The notes under the pieces: model-generated | The model's database searches: none | What the model saw: only the letters and a program-made list of their open reading frames with translations | What the model was told of the DNA's origin: nothing | DNA from: Fidelibacterota bacterium | Lineage (GTDB): Bacteria; Pseudomonadota; Alphaproteobacteria; Rhodospirillales; Rhodospirillaceae | Direction of reading: 5' to 3' | Assembly: GCA_947476625.1 (NCBI GenBank) | Contig: CANJRA010000002.1 | Location: 62,001-126,000, forward strand | Length of the DNA: 64,000 nucleotides | Position numbers and translations under genes: made by a program | Part shown: positions 1 to 8,528 of the stretch, in pieces | Numbering within the stretch: the first letter of the stretch is position 1 | Layout of the letters: each line of letters begins with the position of its first letter

Positions 1-1
1 C

Positions 2-1276
2 GCGGCAGTCTCGGTAGGCCTGCCGTTTCTCGATTGCTTCCTCAACAACAACGGCGCGGCGCTTGCCAACGGCCAGGAGATGCCCGTGTGCTTCGGCACA
101 TGGTTCCAAGGCCTCGGCTTCTCGCAAGGCTTCTGGGAGCCCAAGACCTTGGGCGCGAACTACGAGTTCGGACCTCACCTCAAGGCGCTTGCGCCGTACC
201 GTGACAAGATCAACATCTTCACAGGCATGAAGGTGTTTCTCGATGGCCACCCGCTTCAGGTGCACAGACCCGGTCCGCAAGCGGCGTTTCAGGGCGGGAT
301 CCCGACCGGCGCCGAGCCACCCAGCATCGACCAACTCATTGCCGACGTCATCGGTACGCGCGCGCGTTACCGTTCCATCGAAGTGTCCTGCCACGGCAGC
401 GCGGCCAGCTTCAGCCGCCGCAGCGCTGGCAGCATCAATCCGTCCGAGACGTCGCCGGTTGCTCTTTATACCCGCATCTTTGGGCCCGACTTCCGGGATC
501 CCAACGCCGCCGAGTTCACGCCGGACCCGGAAGTCATGGTTCGCCGCAGCGTGCTGTCGGTGATCACTGATGAGCGTAATGCGCTGAGCACAACGCTTGG
601 TGCGGCGGATCGCGCGCGGATGGACGAATATTTTACTTCCTTGCGTGAACTAGAGCAGCAGCTTGAATTGCAGCTCCAAAAACCCGCACCGCTCGCTGCT
701 TGTACAGTTCCAAACAAGCCCGACGAGATTACGACGGGCACTGTCATCGACGACGCGCTCCAGACCAACAAACTGTTTTCCGGTCTCTTGGCCCATGCAC
801 TGGCGTGTGGCCAGACCAATGTGATCAATGTCGAGTTCGGCGGCACCGCCTCCGATCTCCGCAAGCCCGGCAATCCGCAGACCTTCCACATCTATTCGCA
901 CGAAGAAGCTATCGATCCCCAGCTCGGATACCAGCCGACGGTGGCGTGGTTCCAGCAGCAGTGCGTCGATGGGTTTGCAACCACGCTCAAGGCGCTGGAT
1001 AGCATACGCGAAGGTGACGGCACGCTCCTCGACCGTGTGCTCCTCTATTATTCCACCGATCACGGCGTGGCCCGCGTGCACGGCCTCGACAACATGCCGA
1101 TGATGACCGCCGGTCGCGCGGGCAATCGCTTGAAGACCGGTATGCATCTCCAGGCCAACGCCGATACGGTGACGCGCGTGGGCTTGACCCTCCAGCAAGC
1201 TTACGGCGTGCCGGTGAGCGCCTGGGGTTCGGAATCTAACCGCACCTCCAAACCATTTACGGAACTGCTCGCATGA
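2..1276 (+). CDS. DUF1552 domain-containing exported protein (5' partial)
   Basis: The reading frame is already open at base 2 and ends at TGA 1274-1276, so only the true start is missing. The first residues, AAVSVGLPFLDCFLN, look like the tail of a Tat-type signal segment, and the mature part begins near CFGTWFQGLG. This layout and the roughly 425 visible residues fit the DUF1552 family, which consists of exported proteins of unknown function. A Glu/Gln-rich helical stretch (LRELEQQLELQ) lies in the middle and a YYSTDHG segment near the C-terminus. The stop overlaps the next gene's ATG as ATGA, so the two are probably translated together. No enzymatic role can be assigned from the sequence. 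Confidence 0.8.
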   Translation, partial: AAVSVGLPFLDCFLNNNGAALANGQEMPVCFGTWFQGLGFSQGFWEPKTLGANYEFGPHLKALAPYRDKINIFTGMKVFLDGHPLQVHRPGPQAAFQGGIPTGAEPPSIDQLIADVIGTRARYRSIEVSCHGSAASFSRRSAGSINPSETSPVALYTRIFGPDFRDPNAAEFTPDPEVMVRRSVLSVITDERNALSTTLGAADRARMDEYFTSLRELEQQLELQLQKPAPLAACTVPNKPDEITTGTVIDDALQTNKLFSGLLAHALACGQTNVINVEFGGTASDLRKPGNPQTFHIYSHEEAIDPQLGYQPTVAWFQQQCVDGFATTLKALDSIREGDGTLLDRVLLYYSTDHGVARVHGLDNMPMMTAGRAGNRLKTGMHLQANADTVTRVGLTLQQAYGVPVSAWGSESNRTSKPFTELLA

Positions 1277-2565
1277 TAACGCGCTCTCTCTCCGGTGCGT
1301 GCGTCGCCGCGGCGGCGTCGGCGCTTCTAGCCTTTGGGTCCCAGCCGGCATGGGCCGCGCGCACTTCCGCCGGTCCCGAACTCGCTACGCCACCCGGCAT
1401 CACCATCCAGACGCTCGGTGAAGCCCGCGGTTATAAATTGACCGGTCAGTTGTCGCCCTTGCGCGGCACGACGTATGCCGATGCTACCGGTATGACGCTT
1501 TATACCTCCGAGAAAGACACCACGCCCGGCGTTTCGGCGTGCACGAACGAATGTGCAGCTACATGGCTTCCTGCGGTCGCACCCGCGACGGCTAAGTCGC
1601 GTGGTGAGTGGACGGTGATCCGCCGCGCCGACGGCACGCGCCAATGGGCGCTGCGCAACAAGCCGCTCTACCGCTACCGCGAAGACACGCTGCCCGGCGG
1701 AGCCGCAGGTAGCGGCCAAGACGCCGGTGCGTGGCAGGTTGCCGTCATGAAGCCCGGCGATGGTTTGACCTTTCCGGATGGCATCGATGTCCGCGATCTG
1801 GACGATGTCGGCGGCAGCATCCTCGTCGATGGCCGCGGCTTCACCATTTATATGCTCGAAGGTGCCGTAGCGAAGGTTGAGAAGGCGTGCGCCAAGCCGC
1901 CGTGCTTCAGCCCGTGGGTGCCGGTCGAAGCCGCCGACCTTGCCAACGCCGTCGGCGACTTTACCATCGTGCGCGGCCCTGACGGTTCCAGGCGCTGGGC
2001 CTTCAGGGGTAAGCCCCTCTACACCTTCGCCGACGACCGCATGGCCGGCACAGCCAATGGTGCAGGTATCGATGCCCGCTGGCAGGTAGCGCTCGTGCGT
2101 CGCCAGTATATGCCCGCAGGCGTCGAGATCAGGTCTGCCCCGGGCCAGGGTCAGGTGATGACGACGGCGAGCGGCATGACGCTGTATCGTCGCGCCAATT
2201 ACATTTTTCAGTCGACCAGCGGCCATGGCTTCCGCGACGGCGTGCCGCGTTTCCCCTCGATCGGGCGTGTGATCGGCACCAGCGGCTGCGAGGGAGAGTG
2301 CCTCAAAAGCTACCACCCGTTGCTGGCAACTGCCGATGCGCAGGCTTCGGGGTACTGGGAAATCTTCACCCATCCGGACGGCACGCGTCAGTGGGCCTAT
2401 AAGGGATACGCCATGTATTCATTTGTAGGCGACCGCGCGCCGGGCGATGTCATGGGCACTCAGGTTTACGACTATATGATCAACGATGCAGAACGCCGTG
2501 TCCCGGCATCTCAGATTCCCATGTCCGCAGCGACGGCGCTCTACTGGTCTATTGCGTATCCCTGA
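1273..2565 (+). CDS. Exported protein with three PF03640-type 'secreted repeat' modules
   Basis: The 430-residue protein starts with a signal peptide (cleavage probably after AWA, about residue 28). It then carries three copies of the COG4315/PF03640 module, recognisable by 'GMTLY', 'C..C...W.P' and 'DG.RQWA...PLY' segments. The modules start near residues 68, 178 and 293. Paired cysteines recur in each copy (CTNEC, CAKPPC, CEGEC). The biochemical role of the family is unknown; some members are annotated as lipoproteins, but no lipobox is evident here. The ATGA overlap with the DUF1552 gene suggests an exported pair with a shared job. No transcription terminator is evident after it. Confidence 0.8.
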   Translation: MITRSLSGACVAAAASALLAFGSQPAWAARTSAGPELATPPGITIQTLGEARGYKLTGQLSPLRGTTYADATGMTLYTSEKDTTPGVSACTNECAATWLPAVAPATAKSRGEWTVIRRADGTRQWALRNKPLYRYREDTLPGGAAGSGQDAGAWQVAVMKPGDGLTFPDGIDVRDLDDVGGSILVDGRGFTIYMLEGAVAKVEKACAKPPCFSPWVPVEAADLANAVGDFTIVRGPDGSRRWAFRGKPLYTFADDRMAGTANGAGIDARWQVALVRRQYMPAGVEIRSAPGQGQVMTTASGMTLYRRANYIFQSTSGHGFRDGVPRFPSIGRVIGTSGCEGECLKSYHPLLATADAQASGYWEIFTHPDGTRQWAYKGYAMYSFVGDRAPGDVMGTQVYDYMINDAERRVPASQIPMSAATALYWSIAYP

Positions 2566-2693
2566 TCGCGCCGAGATAGCCTTTTTCGCCTGAGTGCCGT
2601 CTGGGGGCGCTAATTTTCGTTACACGGGTTATTCTTTGCGTATGATTGACGCTCAGAGAGAATTGCCGTCGGCGAAAAAATGGCGAATGTGAC

Positions 2694-3545
2694 GTGACAG
2701 ACGGGCCTATGGCAGTTCCGCCCGAAATCGCGCGTGCGCTTGAAGCCATTAAAAATGGCGATTCAGCAACTGCCGAGCAGATCTGCGGAAATCACATTCA
2801 GACTCACCCCAACGAGGCTTCCGCCTATCATATGTTGGGTGAAATTCTGGTACAGCGCGGCGCGCTTGGCGATGCTGTCCCGGTTTTAGCAAACGGTATC
2901 GCCCTTGATCCGAGTGTGAGTAAGTCCTTCAGACTGTTGGGACGCGCGCTCTCTGATCAAGGTTTTCATCAACAAGCAGCAGCCGTATTTAACACGCAAT
3001 CGCGGAGGTGGCCGAATGATCCAGATCCGTGTTTTGCGCTAGCCGTTGAATTTGCGCACTGTTTCGATGCCGAACGCGCGTTAGAAGCGGCGCAGCGCGG
3101 GATGTCTTTTGACAAGCCCACGGCGGCAAACTTTGGCCGGCTTGGCGAGATACAGGTTCTGCTCGGCAACACACGCGGCGCGATCGAAGCTTTTCAGAAT
3201 ACGCTCGCGTTGGACCCTAGGCATGCATTTGTGGCGCTGACCCTATCGGAGCTGTATGCCTCCATTGGCGATGGCGCGCAGGCCGACGCAATGTATCGCC
3301 AAGCGGCTGCGTACATGAGAAAATCAATGGTCACCATGCGTGCGTGGATCGGTCAGGTTGATAACCGGGGCATGAAGAAAGAAACCTTTGAGCTTGCGCA
3401 GGAGTTTTGTTCGCTTTTCCCAGACGATTATTTTGGGCCTGTAATTATGGGCGGAACGCTGGCGGGTTGGGGACGCTTTGAAGAAGCAGACACGTACTTT
3501 GAGCGGGCATTGAGCCTGAAACTGGACGCTAAAGCGGTTCAATAG
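2694..3545 (+). CDS. Tetratricopeptide-repeat protein, possibly the N-terminal half of a TPR-WavE protein
   Basis: About 283 residues made almost entirely of TPR-like helical pairs, for example 'AYHMLGEILVQRGALGDAV', 'FGRLGEIQVLLGNTRGAIE' and 'GWGRFEEADTYFERAL'. The start is uncertain: GTG 2694 or ATG 2709 look better than the upstream TTG 2646, and none has a strong Shine-Dalgarno sequence. There is no signal peptide, so it should be cytoplasmic. It ends at TAG 3543-3545 and the very next codon opens the WavE-like frame in the same phase. TPR domains joined to sugar-polymer enzymes are common, so this may be the first half of one protein cut by an amber codon. The stretch looks AT-richer than its neighbours, which may mean transfer. 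Confidence 0.65.
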   Translation: MTDGPMAVPPEIARALEAIKNGDSATAEQICGNHIQTHPNEASAYHMLGEILVQRGALGDAVPVLANGIALDPSVSKSFRLLGRALSDQGFHQQAAAVFNTQSRRWPNDPDPCFALAVEFAHCFDAERALEAAQRGMSFDKPTAANFGRLGEIQVLLGNTRGAIEAFQNTLALDPRHAFVALTLSELYASIGDGAQADAMYRQAAAYMRKSMVTMRAWIGQVDNRGMKKETFELAQEFCSLFPDDYFGPVIMGGTLAGWGRFEEADTYFERALSLKLDAKAVQ

Positions 3546-3632
3546 TTGGTAGCGAATTTCCGCCGCTCAATTGGCACATATATTCCGTCTGTTCGCCGTC
3601 TGGCGGCGGTTCCGCCCGGACCGCGCCGCGCA

Positions 3633-4382
3633 ATGAAGGAAGAGGCGATTGTCATTCGCGGTGGGCTGGATGAATCGCTGACGGATATGGTGAAGCAATA
3701 CCGCGCACTTCATCCGGAAGCATTCGTCATTCTGTCGACGTGGGCTGATACCGCCGAAGCTGTGTTGCAGACGGTTGGGGCATATGTCGATGACATTGTA
3801 TTGAATGCGCGCCCACCCATTTCCGGTGTTCATAATATTAATTACCAAATTGTATGTGCTGCGAACGGCGTTAAGCGCGCCGTGGAATTGGGCGCGGAGC
3901 GCGTCTTATTGACGCGTACAGATATTGCTCTGTTGCGGCCCGATGTTTTGGAGAAAATGCGCGAGGAGTTGCACGCGTATGACAATCGCGCGGCTCAGCG
4001 ATATGGCATGAAAAGCCGACTTCTCATCAGCGATCTCTACACCATGGCCACGCCCCCGTATCATATCTCGGATATGTTTATATATTGGCACGCAGAGGAC
4101 GTGGCAAAATTCTGGTCCATTGATTCCATAACAGAAGCATGTTTGCGTCCGGAAGTGACGTTGTGCCGCGATTTTGCGAAGCGCGTCGGCCGTCCCCTCG
4201 AAAATAACATTGCCGACTTCATAAAGCTATTGGGCGAGCTTTTTGTGATCAGATCCGCCCCATGGTTTGAGTTCTTTTGGCTTCGCAAGTCGCAATATCT
4301 CTCATCAGCGTATATTGGAAATCTCACGTTCATCACCGAGGATGTGTGGCGGGCTCACTGCTATCGTGAGGCCGACGGCTGA
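3633..4382 (+). CDS. WavE-like LPS/polysaccharide synthesis protein, possibly the C-terminal half of a TPR-WavE protein
   Basis: Residues soon after the ATG at 3633 match the opening of the WavE family: 'VIRGGLDESLTDMVKQYR', then 'VILSTW', and later a 'RTDIALLRP' segment typical of these glycosyltransferase-like enzymes. WavE is linked to lipopolysaccharide core synthesis in Vibrio; substrate and linkage here are unknown. The open frame extends back without interruption to 3546, directly after the amber stop of the TPR gene. The protein could therefore be separate, starting at ATG 3633 without a visible Shine-Dalgarno, or the second half of a fusion. The AT-leaning base usage continues through this gene. 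It ends 75 bases before a convergent aldolase gene. Confidence 0.6.
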   Translation: MKEEAIVIRGGLDESLTDMVKQYRALHPEAFVILSTWADTAEAVLQTVGAYVDDIVLNARPPISGVHNINYQIVCAANGVKRAVELGAERVLLTRTDIALLRPDVLEKMREELHAYDNRAAQRYGMKSRLLISDLYTMATPPYHISDMFIYWHAEDVAKFWSIDSITEACLRPEVTLCRDFAKRVGRPLENNIADFIKLLGELFVIRSAPWFEFFWLRKSQYLSSAYIGNLTFITEDVWRAHCYREADG

Positions 4383-4457
4383 AATGCGTGCGCGTGACGC
4401 CGCTCGCAACATCGCATCAAAGTCGTTTTTCTTAGGGCTCAAGCGTCCGTATGGTGC

Positions 4458-5348
4458 TTATGCCTGAATGGCAGCCACTACAGATAAAATACGTTTCGCT
4501 TCTTTCAGGTGAAGTCTTTCAACCATGCGCCCTTCGACGCGAATAGCGCCTTTGTTCGTGTTCTCGGGCATGGAGAAAGCTTCAACCACGGTGCGCGACC
4601 ACGCGATCTGTTCCGCCGTCGGTGAGAATACGTCGTTGGCGATCTGGATCTGACTGGGATGAATCAGCGACTTTCCGTCGAACCCGAAGGCAGCGCCCTG
4701 CAAGCATTGTGTCCGCAGTCCATCGAGATCGGAAATATCGTTATAAACACCGTCGAGAATGGCGATGCCGCGCGCGCGCGCGGCGATGACAGCAAGCGAT
4801 AGTGCCGCGTGCAACGGTCGACGTTCGAGATCAAGTATACAGCGCATTTCTTTGGCGAGATCGTTCGGGCCAATGATCCAGGCCGCTACACCGCACGCGC
4901 GTGATGCCGCCGCGACCTCCGCCAATTGCAAGATCGCACCGCAGGTTTCTATCATCGCCCATAACTTTGTCCGGCCCGTTATGTGTTGGGCATAATGGGT
5001 AATGTCCTTCGCTGAGGAGACCTTTGGCACGAGTATGCCGTCAGGCTGGGCTGCTACTGCGGCTTCCAAGTCGGCTTTGCCCCACGGCGTTTCGAGGGTG
5101 TTAATACGAATGACTGTTTCCCGTCGGCCAAAAAGACCGGCGCGCACGGCCACCGCTGCCTGCTGACGTGCGAGGTCTTTCGCATCCGGCGCAACCGCGT
5201 CTTCCAGATCCAATATGACGACATCGCATGCGAGCGATCGCGCTTTATCGACCGCGCGCTGGTTCGTGGCCGGCATATACAGCGCGCTCCGGCGCGACCG
5301 TGAACGTGCATGTGTATCTGCGGCAATTGGTGGTGAATTGTCGGTCAT
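4458..5348 (-). CDS. HpcH/HpaI aldolase / CitE-like citrate lyase beta-type protein
   Basis: A 296-residue TIM-barrel lyase of the CitE/malyl-CoA lyase type. The family landmarks appear in order: 'RSALYMPA' near residue 20, 'DVVILDLEDAV' near 42, 'VIRINT' near 79, 'PKVSSAKD' near 107, 'METCGA'-type 'MIETCGAI' near 131, 'GPNDLA' near 159 and 'FGFDGKSLIHPSQI' near 223. These supply the acidic metal ligands and the CoA-ester site. Such enzymes cleave or form (3S)-citryl- or malyl-CoA-type thioesters. The exact substrate cannot be read from the sequence, and no citrate lyase alpha or gamma subunit is nearby, so a free-standing CoA-ester lyase is more likely than citrate lyase. ATG 5348 gives a complete N-terminus. 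Confidence 0.85.
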   Translation of the reverse strand: MTDNSPPIAADTHARSRSRRSALYMPATNQRAVDKARSLACDVVILDLEDAVAPDAKDLARQQAAVAVRAGLFGRRETVIRINTLETPWGKADLEAAVAAQPDGILVPKVSSAKDITHYAQHITGRTKLWAMIETCGAILQLAEVAAASRACGVAAWIIGPNDLAKEMRCILDLERRPLHAALSLAVIAARARGIAILDGVYNDISDLDGLRTQCLQGAAFGFDGKSLIHPSQIQIANDVFSPTAEQIAWSRTVVEAFSMPENTNKGAIRVEGRMVERLHLKEAKRILSVVAAIQA

Positions 5349-5392
5349 GCCTTCAGCGCATTTTCGGTTGTGTCGATTTCAGCCGACCAGAA

Positions 5393-5626
5393 TCAGTCAG
5401 CGGGCGGGTCGGGGCTTTTGCCGTAAACCCATTCTACATGCAGTCGATTGTCTAGTCCTTGGACCAGTACTTTGGCGTCGTGTCCTTGCTCGCCGATGCG
5501 ATGAGCCGTTTTAATGGCGTTCGTTACGGCTTCCTGCTGGGTGCGATAGGTTCCGTAGTTCTGTTTGTCGTATTTGATGGTCCATGAATTGCCGCTTCGC
5601 ACAACGGCATAGATCGCAAGCGCCAT
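5393..5626 (-). CDS. Small DUF2188-like protein
   Basis: The ATG at 5626 (MALAIYAVV) is preferred over an upstream in-frame start because a G-rich Shine-Dalgarno (GGGGGGAT) lies about 8 bases before it. The 77-residue product has the DUF2188 pattern: a strand with 'SGNSWTIKYD', a helix 'TQQEAVTNAIKTA', then 'AKVLVQGLDNRLHVEWVYG'. DUF2188 proteins are small alpha/beta proteins of unknown function. No signal peptide or membrane segment is visible. The gene stands alone on the minus strand upstream of the CitE-like gene, 44 bases before that gene's start, so the two could be cotranscribed. Confidence 0.65.
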   Translation of the reverse strand: MALAIYAVVRSGNSWTIKYDKQNYGTYRTQQEAVTNAIKTAHRIGEQGHDAKVLVQGLDNRLHVEWVYGKSPDPPAD

Positions 5627-5789
5627 GTTTTCATCCCCCCTTTCGCCACCCCAATATGCAGGCGACATAAAGCCATATTAAAGCCAAAAGGAGAAGTCTT
5701 CAGCGGGCTGAATTTGGTGACAATCGTTCAATGATTGAACTGCTTAGACTGTCTCTAATGCGGTGCGCGGAGGCCGGTTGCGAGCCGGG

Positions 5790-5903
5790 CTACTCGTCGC
5801 CCCTGTTCAGGTACGACACGCAAAAGCCAAGGCCCAGGGTTGTAACGAGAAACGAGATAATCAGCCAGGTGGTCGCCCATTCCATCGATGCGTAAATATG
5901 CAT
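5790..5903 (-). CDS. Putative 37-residue single-span membrane protein
   Basis: A short frame running from ATG 5903 to TAG 5790-5792. It begins MHIYASMEWATTW, has one hydrophobic span (LIISFLVTTLGLGFCV) and ends in the charged tail NRGDE. An AAGGG motif sits about ten bases before the ATG. The hydrophobic block with a polar C-terminus is what a real small membrane protein would show, but the frame is short enough to arise by chance. The function is unknown and no family is recognised. Confidence 0.4.
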   Translation of the reverse strand: MHIYASMEWATTWLIISFLVTTLGLGFCVSYLNRGDE

Positions 5904-6164
5904 GGTGCGGTATCCCTTGCGAAACATTCGCATGAAAAAAGAACGCGATTTGGCCGCAAAAGTTACCAGCCGCCGCGAAAAAAGCCGTTCTCAATGCGCC
6001 GTGGGTATGGCCGGTACGGGATAGGCCTATAAATGCTTATTTCCATTCACTTATTTCGAAAGATACGGGCGTGGTCAAACCGGCTGCGAGCGCCACACTG
6101 TGCCCGCCGCAACGATTCCTCCCACACCGCGTTTTCATAAGTACAAGCGGTTGGAGTTGCCCCT

Positions 6165-6485
6165 ATGAAAACGTCTGCATCGGTTGTGAGCATCATCTTC
6201 GTCGTTGCCGCTCTGTCTTCGGCAAACATCGAAAACGCGGCGGCCCAAGAGTCTAACACCGCTGTGGAAGTTGACGCGGGCAACGTAGCTTTTGCCTACA
6301 GTGACGGCTACTGGGATCACAATCGCCGTTGGCATAAGTGGTCTGGTGATACGCAACGTAATGCCCGCACGCAGCCGTACGAGCGCTACAATCCGTGGCG
6401 CAATGCGCCCGAGCGCAACCGCTATAATCGTGACACCATGCCGAACCGCGTCAGCGATTTGAGCCGAAATCCATACCGCGACTAA
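6165..6485 (+). CDS. Small exported Asn/Arg/Tyr-rich protein of unknown function
   Basis: The 106-residue product starts with a clear signal peptide (MKTSASVVSIIFVVAALSS..., cleavage probably after AAA or AAAQ near residue 27). The mature part is rich in Arg, Asn, Tyr and Trp ('YWDHNRRWHKW', 'RYNPWRNAPERNRYNRD') and probably flexible. A GGAG motif seven to ten bases upstream supports ATG 6165. I do not recognise a family. A second exported Arg/Asp/Asn-rich protein occurs at 10946, so this organism may use several such small cationic envelope proteins. About 260 bases before it (5904-6164) hold no gene I can support. Confidence 0.65.
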   Translation: MKTSASVVSIIFVVAALSSANIENAAAQESNTAVEVDAGNVAFAYSDGYWDHNRRWHKWSGDTQRNARTQPYERYNPWRNAPERNRYNRDTMPNRVSDLSRNPYRD

Positions 6486-6560
6486 CGCGTAGCGTTTAGA
6501 GCCTCCCCCTCATCACCGGTTTACGATAAGACGGGTGAAGCGAGGGGGTTCCGGCTGCCG

Positions 6561-7403
6561 ATGTTAAGCACCAAAAATAAGATTCGCCTTGCCGCGGCGG
6601 CGTCCTACGGACTGCGCGGATTGCGTCGTTTGATGGGAGCCGGCGATATCGTCGATGTTGAGCGCCATGGTTTGCGTTGGCGCCTGGATCTGGCAGAAGG
6701 CATCGATATTGCGATCTTCCTTTTCGGAAAATTTGAACCAACCACCGTTGCCGCCTGCGGGCGCCTGGTACAAACATCTCATGTCGTCTTGGACATCGGC
6801 GCCAACATCGGCGCGCATACGCTGTGGCTCGCGCGCATGGTCGGTGAGAGCGGCAAAGTCTATGCCTTTGAGCCTACGGCCTATGCCTTCAGAAAGCTTT
6901 CGCAGAATCTTGCTCTGAATCCGGTCTTGCAAGGGCAAGTGATTGCCGAGCAGGTCATGCTGGTGGATCGCATGGACACCGCGGTGACGCCCGAAATCTA
7001 TTCAAGCTGGCCGCTCAACGGCGGGGAAAATCTCCATGCCGCACATCTCGGCCGGCCGGAGTCGACGGCAGGCGCGCGCAGCGAAACCTTGGAATCCTAT
7101 ACCGCAGGTTTTGCACGCATTGATCTCATCAAGCTGGATGTTGACGGCTTTGAGTGCCAGGTTCTCGAAGGTGGTATGGGACTGCTGAAAAAGCACAAGC
7201 CGATCATCGTTATGGAACTGGCCCCTTATGTCCTGGAAGAGCGCGGCGCGTCGCTGGAACAGCTTCTCGGCCTGTTATCGCAAGGCGGATATGCGCTCTA
7301 CCATCTCGACGGTGCGACGGCGATTGCGCCCGATCCCGCGCGGCTTCGCGCCATGATACCTCACGGTGCCAGCCTCAATATTGTTGCGCGGCCGAGGGAA
7401 TAG
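6561..7403 (+). CDS. FkbM family SAM-dependent methyltransferase
   Basis: The 280-residue protein carries the FkbM methyltransferase core. The SAM-binding motif I, 'VVLDIGANIGAHTLWLA', lies near residues 75-91, followed by 'VYAFEPTAYAFRKL' with the acidic ribose-binding residue, and 'IDLIKLDVDGFECQVLEG' near 187-204, a hallmark of the family. FkbM enzymes O-methylate sugars or polyketides; the substrate here is unknown. It lies four bases before an acyltransferase gene and is probably cotranscribed with it, which points to decoration of a surface glycan or lipid. A G-rich stretch about 12 bases upstream may serve as ribosome site. Confidence 0.88.
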   Translation: MLSTKNKIRLAAAASYGLRGLRRLMGAGDIVDVERHGLRWRLDLAEGIDIAIFLFGKFEPTTVAACGRLVQTSHVVLDIGANIGAHTLWLARMVGESGKVYAFEPTAYAFRKLSQNLALNPVLQGQVIAEQVMLVDRMDTAVTPEIYSSWPLNGGENLHAAHLGRPESTAGARSETLESYTAGFARIDLIKLDVDGFECQVLEGGMGLLKKHKPIIVMELAPYVLEERGASLEQLLGLLSQGGYALYHLDGATAIAPDPARLRAMIPHGASLNIVARPRE

Positions 7404-7406
7404 CGA

Positions 7407-8528
7407 ATGGGCCTTCTCCGCGTGCTTCTGGCTCTGTCTGTGGTGCTGGCGCATCTTGGCGGCATCGGCGGATATCAGATCGCCGGCGGCCTCGCGGCTG
7501 TGCAGATGTTCTATGTCATCTCGGGCTTTTACATGGCCACGATTCTGACAGAGAAATACGACCCGCGCGCCGACCGCGATGTTTTCTATTTCAATCGATT
7601 CTTGCGGATTTACTCGGTCTACTTCGTCTGTCTGGTTATTTCGCTCGTGCTCTACTACGTCATGCATGTGCGCGGCTCGCCGGGGTGGTGGCAGAACGTC
7701 GCCGACAGCACGGCAAAGCTCGACTTCTCCGCGAAGGCGGCTGAAGTGATCGCGGCGCTTTTTGTCTTCGGTCAGGACGTGCTGCTGTTCTTCAAAATTG
7801 AAGACGGCGGCCTCGTGTTTACCGCCAACGGCATTACCGGCGTGGCCCCCAGCGATCAGCCATGGATGCTGCAACCGATCCCACAGGCATGGACGATATC
7901 ACTGGAATTGATGTTCTATTGCATCGTTCCATTTTTGATACGCGCGAAGACAACTACCCTGATCACTATCGCGGCTATCAGCTTACTTGCGCGCGCAGTC
8001 ACCTACAGCGCGGGGTATGATGGGGAGCCTTGGATCTACCGCTTCTTTCCGTTTGAACTTGCGCTGTTTGTTGTGGGTATGATCGCGCGGCGTATTTACG
8101 ATGCGCATATCGATAAAATCGCGCGCCAGACCCAAGTCGTTATTGCCGCCGTGTTTGTTGCGGCCGCCTTTTTGGTCCAGCCGCTTTCCGAGGCGACAGA
8201 TTCGCGGACCGTCGTCATCTGGACCTATTACGCCAGCGCGCTGATTGGCCTGCCATGCCTGTTTCAACTCACACGCAATATTAAAATAGACAACGCCGTC
8301 GCTGATTTCTCCTACCCGATCTATCTCATTCATTGGATCGTGATTGTGTTCTACGATTCCATCTACGGAGATATGGGCGATTGGGCTGCGGTGCCGCTGG
8401 TGCGGGTGGCGATATGTGTCGCCGTGACCATTGCGATCTCCGGGGCGATTGTCGTTGCCGTCGAAACGCCCATCAACCGGATCAGGCAGCGCCGCATCGC
8501 GGCCGCTCAAACCGCGCGCGCCAGTTAG
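7407..8528 (+). CDS. Acyltransferase 3 family membrane protein
   Basis: A 373-residue polytopic membrane protein with the acyltransferase-3 pattern. It opens 'LRVLLALSVVLAHLGG', containing the probable catalytic His, continues 'VQMFYVISGFYMA' and has around ten hydrophobic spans to the C-terminus ('YPIYLIHWIVIVFYDS'). Family members transfer acetyl or other acyl groups to cell-surface sugars or lipids at the inner membrane. Its position directly after the FkbM gene suggests both modify the same surface product. It converges with the methyltransferase gene at 8525, overlapping by four bases. The acyl donor and acceptor cannot be told from sequence. Confidence 0.88.
   Translation: MGLLRVLLALSVVLAHLGGIGGYQIAGGLAAVQMFYVISGFYMATILTEKYDPRADRDVFYFNRFLRIYSVYFVCLVISLVLYYVMHVRGSPGWWQNVADSTAKLDFSAKAAEVIAALFVFGQDVLLFFKIEDGGLVFTANGITGVAPSDQPWMLQPIPQAWTISLELMFYCIVPFLIRAKTTTLITIAAISLLARAVTYSAGYDGEPWIYRFFPFELALFVVGMIARRIYDAHIDKIARQTQVVIAAVFVAAAFLVQPLSEATDSRTVVIWTYYASALIGLPCLFQLTRNIKIDNAVADFSYPIYLIHWIVIVFYDSIYGDMGDWAAVPLVRVAICVAVTIAISGAIVVAVETPINRIRQRRIAAAQTARAS

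Noticed and set aside
6500-6556. Inverted C-rich/G-rich arms between the small exported gene and the FkbM gene, as a terminator.
   Set aside because: The stem is imperfect and no T run follows.
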